Of a stretch of DNA of 64,000 nt, positions 56,498 to 64,000 are shown piece after piece. Positions within the stretch are counted from its first letter, which is position 1. Each line of letters starts with the position of its first letter. The translations under genes and the position numbers were made by a program. Source of the stretch: Hyphomicrobiales bacterium (GTDB lineage Bacteria; Pseudomonadota; Alphaproteobacteria; Rhizobiales; Beijerinckiaceae); contig JAFBAK010000245.1 in the NCBI GenBank assembly GCA_019247795.1, forward strand, positions 1-64,000, written 5' to 3'. Below the pieces are notes generated by a model that saw only the letters and a list, made by a program, of their open reading frames with translations, ran no database searches and had not been told where the DNA came from.

Positions 56498-56787
56498 CGG
56501 AAGGGGATGCCAGCTCCCTCTCCGGCGCCTCACGTCCGCGCCTGCCGCGCGGCGTGCGCCTCAAGCACGACGATATTCGCAACGAATGGCTGCTGCTGGC
56601 GCCGGAGAGAGTATTGAAAACGAACGCCATCGCGGTTGAGATTCTCAAGCGATGCACCGGCGAGAAGAGCCTTGACGCTATCGTTGATGATCTCGCGAGC
56701 ACCTTCACGGCCGAGCGCTCGCGGGTCGATAACGACGTGCGCGCGCTCTTGACGGAACTCGCGACGAAAAGGCTCGTCGATCTATGA
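56494..56787 (+). CDS. pqqD: PqqA-binding chaperone PqqD
   Basis: ATG at 56494 (ATGA overlap with pqqC): RPRLPRGVRLKHDDIRNEWLLLAPERVLKTNAIAVEILKRCTGEKSLDAIVDDLASTF. The ORF from 56098 is over-extended. Confidence 0.95.
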   Translation: MTEGDASSLSGASRPRLPRGVRLKHDDIRNEWLLLAPERVLKTNAIAVEILKRCTGEKSLDAIVDDLASTFTAERSRVDNDVRALLTELATKRLVDL

Positions 56788-57926
56788 ACGCTGCCGATCC
56801 TTCACGCCCCGTCGGGCTGCTCGCGGAGCTCACGCATCGCTGCCCATTGGGGTGCCCGTATTGCTCCAATCCGCTGGAGCTCGACCCCCGTCAGCACGAG
56901 CTCGACACGGCGAGCTGGAAGCGCGTCTTTTCGGAAGCGGCGGCTGTCGGAATCCTGCAGCTGCATCTTTCGGGTGGAGAGCCAGCATCGAGGCGCGACC
57001 TCGTGGAACTCGTCGCGCATGGCGCCAAGCTTGGGCTTTACAGCAACCTCATCACCTCAGGCATCGGCCTAACGCAAATGTTGGTGAGCAAACTCGCCGA
57101 GGCAGGCCTCGATCACGTGCAGCTGTCGATCCAGGACTCGGAGCCTCGGTCGGCCGACCATATCGCCGGCTACAAGGGCGCTTTCGCCCGCAAGCTCGAG
57201 GCGGCCTCCTTCGTGACCGAGGCCGGCCTGCCGTTGACCGTCAACGCGGTGATCCATCGCGCCAATGTGCGCCGCGCCGGTGCCATGGTCGAGCTTGCGG
57301 TGCGTCTCGGGGCCCGACGCGTTGAGATCGCGCATACCCAATATTACGGCTGGGGTGCCAAGAATCGCGGTCTCTTGATGCCGTCCCGCGAGGAGGCGGA
57401 AGCGGCGATCGGTGAAGTCGAGGCGCTCAAGACAAGCCTCTCCGGCACGATCGTCATCGACCATGTCGCTCCCGATTATCATGCGCGCTACCCCAAGCCC
57501 TGCATGTCGGGATGGGCACGGCGCACCTTGAATGTCACCCCTTCGGGCAAGGTGCTGCCTTGTCACGCCGCCGAGCTTATTCCCGGACTCGAATTCTGGA
57601 ACGTCGCAGATCATTCCCTCGACGAAATCTGGAATCATTCGCCTGCCTTCAATGCGTTCCGGGGCGATGATTGGATGCGAGAGCCTTGCCGTTCCTGCTC
57701 GCGCAAGACCATTGATTTTGGCGGCTGTCGCTGCCAAGCCTTCATGTTGACGGGAGAGGCTCGCAATGCGGACCCTGTCTGCCACCTCTCGCCTCACCAT
57801 CATGTCGTCGAGACGATCCTTGCCGAGGCACGCGACGACACCCATCCGCCGCAGCCCTACGCGTACCGAAGATTGCGCCCTTCGACAGCCGTCAGACGGG
57901 AACGCTTGGACATCTCTGCGGACTGA
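56784..57926 (+). CDS. pqqE: Radical SAM protein PqqE
   Basis: GLLAELTHRCPLGCPYCSNPLEL (CxxxCxxC); LHLSGGEPASRRDL; SPASM cysteines ...CMSGWARRTLNVTPSGKVLPCHAA...EPCRSC...GGCRCQAFMLTG. Confidence 0.97.
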   Translation: MNAADPSRPVGLLAELTHRCPLGCPYCSNPLELDPRQHELDTASWKRVFSEAAAVGILQLHLSGGEPASRRDLVELVAHGAKLGLYSNLITSGIGLTQMLVSKLAEAGLDHVQLSIQDSEPRSADHIAGYKGAFARKLEAASFVTEAGLPLTVNAVIHRANVRRAGAMVELAVRLGARRVEIAHTQYYGWGAKNRGLLMPSREEAEAAIGEVEALKTSLSGTIVIDHVAPDYHARYPKPCMSGWARRTLNVTPSGKVLPCHAAELIPGLEFWNVADHSLDEIWNHSPAFNAFRGDDWMREPCRSCSRKTIDFGGCRCQAFMLTGEARNADPVCHLSPHHHVVETILAEARDDTHPPQPYAYRRLRPSTAVRRERLDISAD

Positions 57927-57998
57927 TCCATAGTTCGCAGGAAGAACCCAGAATCGGGCGGGCTTGCGACCCTTTCCACGCCAAGGAGCAGTATCACC

Positions 57999-58397
57999 AT
58001 GAGACAAGCGTTTCTGTGCGCCATTCTGGGTGCGAGCGCCGGCCTTTCTTTTGCGACGGGCGCCCTGGCGCAAGACGCCGCCGCAGGTGAGAAGGTGTTC
58101 GCGATCTGCCGCGCTTGTCACCAAATCGGCGAAGGCGCGAAGAATGCTGTCGGGCCGGTCCTCAATGGCGTGATCGGCCGAAAGGCAGGCACTTATCCGG
58201 GCTATTCGTATTCGGACGCCAACAAGAATTCCGGCATCACCTGGGACGAGGCGACCTTCACTACCTACATCATGGATCCACGCGCCAAGGTGCCTGGTAC
58301 GAAGATGATCTTCGTCGGCATCAAGGACGAGCAGAAGATCAAGGACCTGATTGCCTTCTTGAAGCAGTATGACGCGGACGGCAAAAAAGTGCAGTGA
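57999..58397 (+). CDS. Soluble class I cytochrome c (c2/c550-like)
   Basis: Signal peptide ending LAQ; heme motif CRACH in KVFAICRACHQIGEGAKNAVGPVLNGVIGRKAGTYPGYSYSDANK; distal Met in VPGTKMIFVGIK. Confidence 0.92.
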   Translation: MRQAFLCAILGASAGLSFATGALAQDAAAGEKVFAICRACHQIGEGAKNAVGPVLNGVIGRKAGTYPGYSYSDANKNSGITWDEATFTTYIMDPRAKVPGTKMIFVGIKDEQKIKDLIAFLKQYDADGKKVQ

Positions 58398-58431
58398 AAG
58401 CTGCAGTGACGTTCCAGCGTTCCCGTCACCA

Positions 58432-58480
58432 CGAAGCCTCGATGATCCCAGAGAGCTCGCTTCACCGGTTCGAGGCTTCG
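58432..58480. terminator. Perfect 11-bp inverted repeat downstream of cytochrome c; candidate terminator or mRNA stabiliser
   Basis: CGAAGCCTCGA (58432-58442) ... TCGAGGCTTCG (58470-58480) with a 27-nt loop in the cyt c/ABC gap. Confidence 0.4.
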
Positions 58481-58531
58481 CTGCGGCGCTTCCGCTTCAC
58501 GACGGCGCAACCATAGGCGGCGAGAGGCGTC

Positions 58532-59302
58532 GTGCCTGACATGTCTTGCGCGCCCGCCCTCTTGATCGAGCATGTGACGCACGCTTATGGCGAACGCGTC
58601 GCGCTCGATGATGTGAGCTTCACGGTCGCTCGCGGGAGTTGCACGGCGCTTCTCGGGCTTAATGGCGCCGGCAAGACCACTCTGTTCTCCCTCGTGACGA
58701 GGCTGTTCGCCGCACGACGCGGGCGGATAAGCGTGTTCGGGTTCGACATCGATCGCGATCCCGGCGAAGCGCTGCGGCGGCTCGGCGTCGTTTTCCAGGC
58801 GCGCACCCTCGATCTCGATCTGAGCGTCGCGCAAAATCTTCGCTACCACGCAGCCTTGCATGGTCTTGGCGGACGCGAAGCCAAGGCGCGCGGCGCAGAG
58901 ATGCTGGCGCGCATGGAGCTTTCCGGACGCGCCGGGGAGAAGGCGCGCCATCTCTCCGGCGGACAGATGCGTCGCGTCGAGATCGCGCGAGCCTTGCTGC
59001 ATGCTCCCCGCCTTCTCGTCCTCGATGAGCCGACGGTCGGTCTCGACATCAACTCGCGGGCCGGCATCTTGCGGCATCTCCGCGCCCTCGTGGCGCAAAC
59101 GGGTCTAACCGTGCTGTGGGCGACCCACCTGCTCGATGAAGTCGAGCCCACGGATGAGGTCGTCGTCCTGCACAAAGGCCGCATTCTCGCCACCGGCTCG
59201 GCGCAGGTCGTGATCGCGGCGCAAGGCAAGAAGGACATCGGCGGGGCGTTCTCGGCGCTAATCGCCGAGCCTGCGACCGCGGACGCGGAGTCACCGCAAT
59301 GA
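58532..59302 (+). CDS. ABC transporter ATP-binding protein of the PQQ-dependent alcohol dehydrogenase-associated type
   Basis: LIEHVTHAYGERVALDDVSFTVARGSCTALLGLNGAGKTTLFSLVTRLFAARRGRISVFGFDI; LSGGQMRRVEIARALLHAPRLLVLDEPTVGLD. Confidence 0.88.
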   Translation: MPDMSCAPALLIEHVTHAYGERVALDDVSFTVARGSCTALLGLNGAGKTTLFSLVTRLFAARRGRISVFGFDIDRDPGEALRRLGVVFQARTLDLDLSVAQNLRYHAALHGLGGREAKARGAEMLARMELSGRAGEKARHLSGGQMRRVEIARALLHAPRLLVLDEPTVGLDINSRAGILRHLRALVAQTGLTVLWATHLLDEVEPTDEVVVLHKGRILATGSAQVVIAAQGKKDIGGAFSALIAEPATADAESPQ

Positions 59303-60159
59303 CGACACCTGTCGCCACAAGCGAGCTGCATCGCCTCGAGGAGCCGCGGCGCGGCTTCTCGCTTGGCCAATATCTGACCTGCCTCATGGGCGTGGTCTGG
59401 CGCGAAGGTCTGCGTTTTCTGCATCAGCGTGAGCGCTTCATCTCGGCCCTCGTCCGCCCACTCGTCTGGCTCCTCATTTTCGCGGCCGGATTTCGCAGCG
59501 TGCTCGGCGTTTCGATCATCCCCCCTTACGACACCTATGTCCTCTATGAGGAGTACATCACGCCCGGCCTCGTGGCGATGATCCAGCTTTTCAACGGCAT
59601 GCAATCCTCCTTGTCGATGGTTTACGACCGGGAGATGGGCAACATGCGCATCCTGCTCGTGAGCCCTCTGCCGCGCTGGTTCATCCTCGTCTCGAAGCTC
59701 ATGGCGGGCACCGCCGTGTCGGTCATTCAGGTCTACGCCTATCTCCTCATCGCGTGGCTTTGGGGCATCGAGCCGCCGAAGCTCGGCTATGTGACGGTGC
59801 TCCCGGCGCTCGTAATGAGCGGCATGATGCTGGGTGCGCTCGGCATGCTGCTCTCTTCGATGATCAAGCAGCTCGAGAATTTCGCGGGCGTCATGAATTT
59901 CGTGATCTTCCCGATGTTCTTCGCCTCCTCGGCGCTCTACCCGCTTTGGCGCGTCCAGGAGACGAGCCCGATTCTCTACGTGATCTGCCAGCTCAATCCC
60001 TTCACCTACGCGGTCGAGCTAATCCGCTTCGCGCTTTATTGCCAGGTCGATTGGAAATCGCTCGGGATCGTGTTCGGCTGCACGGCGGTATTTCTCGCGG
60101 GTGCTCTCATCGCCTATGATCCGTCGAAAGGGTTGATCGGACGACGGGGTGCGGCGTAA
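59299..60159 (+). CDS. ABC-2 type transporter permease (PQQ/alcohol dehydrogenase-associated)
   Basis: VVWREGLRFLHQRERFISALVRPLVWLLIFAAGFRSVLGVSIIPPYDTYVLYEEYITPGLVAMIQLFNGMQSSLSMVYDREMGNMR; coupled by overlap to the ATPase. Confidence 0.88.
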   Translation: MTTPVATSELHRLEEPRRGFSLGQYLTCLMGVVWREGLRFLHQRERFISALVRPLVWLLIFAAGFRSVLGVSIIPPYDTYVLYEEYITPGLVAMIQLFNGMQSSLSMVYDREMGNMRILLVSPLPRWFILVSKLMAGTAVSVIQVYAYLLIAWLWGIEPPKLGYVTVLPALVMSGMMLGALGMLLSSMIKQLENFAGVMNFVIFPMFFASSALYPLWRVQETSPILYVICQLNPFTYAVELIRFALYCQVDWKSLGIVFGCTAVFLAGALIAYDPSKGLIGRRGAA

Positions 60160-60186
60160 GCGCTGCTTGGTTTTATCGGACAGAAC

Positions 60187-61176
60187 ATGCGACCCTTGCG
60201 CCTTCCCTTGTCTCGCCGCCTTTTCCTCGCAGCCATCGCGCTCGTCGCGGCGAAACCGGCGCGTGCCGAAAACATTATTCGGCTCGCAGCCCAGAAGACC
60301 GGTACCTTTGCGTGGGAACTCGAGATCATCGCCAATCACGGTCTCGACAAGTCGGCGGAAATCGCGATCGAGACGACGGAATTCGCCAGCCCTCAAGCAG
60401 CCGAGCTGGCGCTCCTCGGCGGCCAAGTCGACATCATCGTTTCCGACTGGCTCTACGTCTCGCGTGCCCGCTCGCTCGGCGAGCGTCTCGCCTTCTACCC
60501 TTATTCCTCGGCGATCGGCGCCATCATGACGCCGCCCTCCTCCACGATCACGAGCTTGCGCGACCTCAAGGGCAGGACCCTTGCGGTCGCGGGAAGCGCT
60601 CTCGACAAGAGCTGGCTCATTGTCCAAGGCGCCGCGCTCCACGACGGGCTCGATCTCAAATCCGACGCGACGATCGTCTACGGCGCACCGTCGCTTCTCG
60701 CGGCCAAGGCACGACAAGGCGAATTCGCCGCGAGCCTCAACTTTTGGAATTTCTGTGCCGAGCTCGAGGCCGAGGGTTTCCATCGTTTGGCCGGTGTGGA
60801 GGAATTGGCCGAAACGCTCGGCGCAACCGGGCCCCTCACAAATCTCGGATACGTGTTCAGCGAGGCATGGGCTCGCCGCAACGGAGCCGTTCTCGCGCGC
60901 TTTCTCGACATTTCGCGCAAGGCAAAAAACATTTTAGCCGAAAATCCTGAGGAATGGGAAAGGCTGAGGCCACGCTTGAACCTGCGTGATGCCGGCGCGC
61001 TCACGGTGCTTCGCCAACGTTACGGGCAAGGCATTCCGCGCCGGTCCGTGGAAGCGGAGGAAGCCGACGCCCGCACGCTTTACGCCGTGCTCGCACGGCT
61101 CGGTGGCGCCGAGCTCGTCGGCAAGGCGAACGAGCTCGAGCCGGGCACCTTTTACAAGATCAACACGGGCGGGTAG
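60187..61176 (+). CDS. ABC transporter substrate-binding protein (NitT/TauT/SsuA-like)
   Basis: Twin-Arg-like leader LSRRLFLAAIALVAAKPARA; ALLGGQVDIIVSDWLYVSRARS; SSTITSLRDLKGRTLAVAGS. Confidence 0.85.
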   Translation: MRPLRLPLSRRLFLAAIALVAAKPARAENIIRLAAQKTGTFAWELEIIANHGLDKSAEIAIETTEFASPQAAELALLGGQVDIIVSDWLYVSRARSLGERLAFYPYSSAIGAIMTPPSSTITSLRDLKGRTLAVAGSALDKSWLIVQGAALHDGLDLKSDATIVYGAPSLLAAKARQGEFAASLNFWNFCAELEAEGFHRLAGVEELAETLGATGPLTNLGYVFSEAWARRNGAVLARFLDISRKAKNILAENPEEWERLRPRLNLRDAGALTVLRQRYGQGIPRRSVEAEEADARTLYAVLARLGGAELVGKANELEPGTFYKINTGG

Positions 61177-61249
61177 CTCGCACGATGGATTATCCACCCG
61201 CCTGCTCGCACCCCCTTCGCCGCAGGACGACAAAGGAGCTTTCGGCAGC

Positions 61250-61990
61250 GTGATCTGGCGCATCGCATCGCTTGCCGGATTCCTGCTCGCCTGGCAATTG
61301 GGCTCGAGCCTTGCAGGGGCCGCCATTCTGCCGTCCCCGGCGGCCGTGCTCATGGCGCTGTTGGAGGAGGCCCGCTCAGGCGCGCTCGCCCTCAATCTTC
61401 TGGCGACTCTCGCAAGAGTCGCGGCGGCCTTCACGGTTGCGATCCTCTTCGGTTCCGCGATCGGTTATGCGATGGGTCGTTCCGCGACTTTCGACCGGGT
61501 CGCCGATCCCTGGCTGATCTTGCTGCTCAACCTTCCAGCGCTCGTCATCATCCTTCTCGCCTATGTGTGGTTCGGCCTCACCGAGGCCGCCGCCGTGGGC
61601 GCCGTGGCCATCAATAAACTGCCGAACACCGTCGCCACCTTGCGCGAGGGCGCGCGCGCGCTCGATCCGGCGCTCGACGAAATGGGGCAGGCTTTCACTT
61701 TCGACCCATTGACGCGGGCTCGCCATATCGTCGTGCCGCAGCTTGCCCCCTATCTTGCGGCCGCAACCCGGACTGGCTTGTCGCTTGTCTGGAAGATCGT
61801 ACTCGTCGTCGAGCTGATCGGCCGGCCGAACGGCGTCGGTTTTGCCATCGGCACCGCGTTCCAACTATTCGACGTTGCCCGCATTCTCGCCTACGGTCTT
61901 TGCTTCGTGGCGGTGATGTTGGCGATCGAAACATGCCTGGTGCAGCCCCTTGAGCGACATGCATCGCGTTGGCGAATCCGCAAAGCTTGA
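61250..61990 (+). CDS. ABC transporter permease (NitT/TauT type)
   Basis: GTG start at 61250 preceded by aaaggagct; AILFGSAIGYAMGRSATFDRVADPWLILLLNLPALVIILLAYVWFGLTEAAAVGAVAINKLPNTVATLREGARALD. Confidence 0.86.
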   Translation: MIWRIASLAGFLLAWQLGSSLAGAAILPSPAAVLMALLEEARSGALALNLLATLARVAAAFTVAILFGSAIGYAMGRSATFDRVADPWLILLLNLPALVIILLAYVWFGLTEAAAVGAVAINKLPNTVATLREGARALDPALDEMGQAFTFDPLTRARHIVVPQLAPYLAAATRTGLSLVWKIVLVVELIGRPNGVGFAIGTAFQLFDVARILAYGLCFVAVMLAIETCLVQPLERHASRWRIRKA

Positions 61991-62687
61991 AGTCTTCATC
62001 CGGAGGAAAGCGGTGCGGAGCGCGGCGGGCGAGCGCAAGGAAATTCTCGCCGACATCCGCTTTGCACTCGCGCCCGGAGAGGTCACCGCGCTTGTCGGAC
62101 CTTCCGGCTCGGGCAAGACGACGCTCCTCAAGATCATCGCGGGGCTCGATCACGATTTCGAGGGCGAAGTGACCATCCCGGCCGAGCGCCTCGGCTTCGT
62201 CTTCCAGGAACCTCGCCTCCTTCCCTGGCGCACCGTCGAGGAGAATGTCAGGATTGCCGCGCCGCAGGCGAGCAATTCGGACTTGGAGCCGCTCTTCAAC
62301 GCGCTCGGCCTTGGCCAGCACCGCCGGCATTTTCCGGGCGAATTGTCGCTCGGTCTTGCACGTCGGGCCGCTGTCGCGCGCGCTTTCGCCGTCCGCCCTG
62401 ATTTGCTGCTGCTCGACGAACCGTTCGTCTCGCTCGACGAGACGCTGGCTCGACAGCTTCAGGAGGAACTCATCGCACTGGTCGAGAGAAGCTGCGTGAC
62501 GAGCTTGCTTGTGACTCACGATATCCTGGAGGCTGCGCGGCTCGTCGAACGCGTGATCGTCCTTGATGGACGGCCGGCACGAATGGTCGCCGATTTGGCG
62601 ATCGAAAAGCCGCGCGCCCAGCGCTCGGCGACGTTCGTGAGCTCGATCGCCGACCGCATCCGCTCAACTCGGCTCACGACATCGTGA
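61950..62687 (+). CDS. ABC transporter ATP-binding protein (NitT/TauT type)
   Basis: Walker A VGPSGSGKTTLLKIIAGLDHDF; Q-loop FVFQEPRLLPWRTVEENV; Walker B DLLLLDEPFVSLDE; non-canonical signature LSLGL. Confidence 0.88.
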   Translation: MSDMHRVGESAKLEVFIRRKAVRSAAGERKEILADIRFALAPGEVTALVGPSGSGKTTLLKIIAGLDHDFEGEVTIPAERLGFVFQEPRLLPWRTVEENVRIAAPQASNSDLEPLFNALGLGQHRRHFPGELSLGLARRAAVARAFAVRPDLLLLDEPFVSLDETLARQLQEELIALVERSCVTSLLVTHDILEAARLVERVIVLDGRPARMVADLAIEKPRAQRSATFVSSIADRIRSTRLTTS

Positions 62688-62710
62688 CGTGATCGGATGC
62701 TCGCCTTCTC

Positions 62711-63241
62711 TCAATCGCTCGGGCAGGCGTAAACGGCGCGGACCTTGAGCGCGTAGTGCATCGCCGGATAGCCGTCGAACACGCCATTGATCAGGATCGT
62801 CTGCGTTTCTCCCGGCAGAACCGTGCCCCCGCCCGTGGCAGTCGTCTCGTCGAGATCCATCGTCGGGTAGGAGATCTCGACTTTCCGGATGATCTTGCCC
62901 GTCAGAATGTTGTGAACATCCCAGGTGAACGCGTGGGCATAGACGAGGAAGGAGGCGCTGGCCGACCGCAACGCCCTGAATTCCGCATCGGTGACCGGCT
63001 GCGGGTCACAATCCTCGAGCGTTCGGCCGATGCCGAGGGAAGCGCGTTTTGCGCGGCTTTCCTCCTCGCAATCGTCACGGCACGTCGTCATCTGGAAACG
63101 GATCATGTCGTCGGTGATGTCGGCGCCCTTGACGCGCTGCGCGATGCAGGCGCGAAAGCAGGTCTGCGCGCTTGCGTCTCCGATCCCACTCGACACGGCG
63201 AGCACCGCGAGAGCCAGAAACATGAAGCGAGCGTGATACAT
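62711..63241 (-). CDS. Secreted protein of unknown function with two CxxxC pairs
   Basis: Signal peptide MFLALAVLAVSSGIGDASAQ; TCFRACIAQRV...TTCRDDCEEE; rest unrecognised. Confidence 0.65.
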   Translation of the reverse strand: MYHARFMFLALAVLAVSSGIGDASAQTCFRACIAQRVKGADITDDMIRFQMTTCRDDCEEESRAKRASLGIGRTLEDCDPQPVTDAEFRALRSASASFLVYAHAFTWDVHNILTGKIIRKVEISYPTMDLDETTATGGGTVLPGETQTILINGVFDGYPAMHYALKVRAVYACPSD

Positions 63242-63272
63242 CTCGAGTGATCGGCCGAACGGCGCAATCGCG

Positions 63273-63671
63273 CTATTTGCAATCGACGAGGTCGTGATCG
63301 TCGATCGAGAACACCTTGCCTTCTTTCACCTCGACACCACGCGCCGCGCAGGCCTTGCCGCTGGCGTAGACGATTTTTGCATCATACCGGCCCGACGAAA
63401 TCCCCGTCACATCGAGCCTTTCGTCGTGATCAACGGACGCGTCCGGATCGTTCTCGCATTGATTCTTGCCGAAGCTCGAACTTCCGGCAGGCGCCAAGCG
63501 GAACTCCTTGATCGTGCCGGTCGTCAAGTTCCAAAAGCGGGTGCGGCTCGCTGCGTCCGCATCCCCCGCCACAAAGCTGAAACAGACAACGCACAGCGCC
63601 GCGAAGCCCGCGGCGCGTGAGAATAACCGAGAAGTTCGGCAAGGCTGAAAAGACAATGGGGCGGGCGGCAT
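63273..63671 (-). CDS. Secreted small protein of unknown function
   Basis: Leader AAGFAALCVVCFSFVAGDADAA; mature RTRFWNLTTGTIKEFRLAPAGSSSFGKNQCENDPDASVDHDERLDVTGISSGRYDAKIVYASGKAC...VFSIDDHDLVDCK. Confidence 0.65.
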   Translation of the reverse strand: MPPAPLSFQPCRTSRLFSRAAGFAALCVVCFSFVAGDADAASRTRFWNLTTGTIKEFRLAPAGSSSFGKNQCENDPDASVDHDERLDVTGISSGRYDAKIVYASGKACAARGVEVKEGKVFSIDDHDLVDCK

Positions 63672-63713
63672 TCGACTACTCCTCGGGTCTCATTCTGACT
63701 CGCTGCGGCGTTC

Positions 63714-63926
63714 TCATGTCTTGCGCTGCTGGTGCCCCGAATACTCGCAGTGCCAACGCATGATCGTCCAATTGGGGTGCTCGACGGCCCATTGCGCCAT
63801 CGTGGGCTCTGCCTGCATGGCGCATTTCTGGAGCGACACACTCGAATCGACGATGATGCGCTGATCCTCGCAAATATTGGCATTGGCCAACGAGCAGACG
63901 GTGAGAACGATTTCGAGGAATTCCAT
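63714..63926 (-). CDS. Small conserved-looking protein of unknown function
   Basis: MEFLEIVLTVCSLANANICEDQRIIVDSSVSLQKCAMQAEPTMAQWAVEHPNWTIMRWHCEYSG; hydrophobic start and four cysteines. Confidence 0.5.
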   Translation of the reverse strand: MEFLEIVLTVCSLANANICEDQRIIVDSSVSLQKCAMQAEPTMAQWAVEHPNWTIMRWHCEYSGHQQRKT

Positions 63927-64000
63927 TTGCGCTCCTACCCCCGTGGCTGACCACAGGCCAAGGCTAACATCGGTTTCGTGCCGCCTGCAATTCAGCTCGC

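Overview
The window looks like chromosome of a GC-rich alphaproteobacterial methylotroph (Hyphomicrobiales-like; taxonomy is inferred from gene content only). It has three blocks. (1) About 1-30 kb is a surface-polysaccharide (O-antigen/EPS) locus: a truncated GDP-mannose 4,6-dehydratase at the left edge, a GDP-4-keto-6-deoxymannose reductase, a GDP-mannose 3,5-epimerase-like enzyme, two UDP/GDP-sugar dehydrogenases, a DegT aminotransferase plus hexapeptide acyltransferase, rfbA/B/C without a visible rfbD, an ABC-2 exporter pair and several glycosyltransferases. NadE and a NUDIX hydrolase are embedded in it. (2) About 30-34.7 kb is a small catabolic patch: amidohydrolase, family-5 solute-binding protein, acetamidase/formamidase and SDR. 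(3) About 34.9-62.7 kb is a dense C1 supercluster: fhcBADC, a pterin carbinolamine dehydratase-like gene, RFAP synthase, mtdB, ATP-grasp proteins, mch, a CitG-like protein, fae, a HisA-like protein, methylofuran/H4MPT biosynthesis genes (including an MfnB-FolB fusion), a SoxYZ-like carrier, pqqABCDE, a cytochrome c, a PQQ-associated ABC exporter and a NitT-type ABC importer. Small secreted proteins of unknown function follow. The observations I rate highest are: an apparently shared accessory domain fused to both a methyltransferase and a glycosyltransferase; an 813-aa GT-like protein with a duplicated C-terminal module; two paralogous tandem GT2 proteins that seem to degenerate in opposite domains; the MfnB-FolB fusion; and two genes (gmd fragment, pqqA) absent from the supplied ORF track. 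No tRNA, rRNA, CRISPR array or convincing mobile element was recognised.
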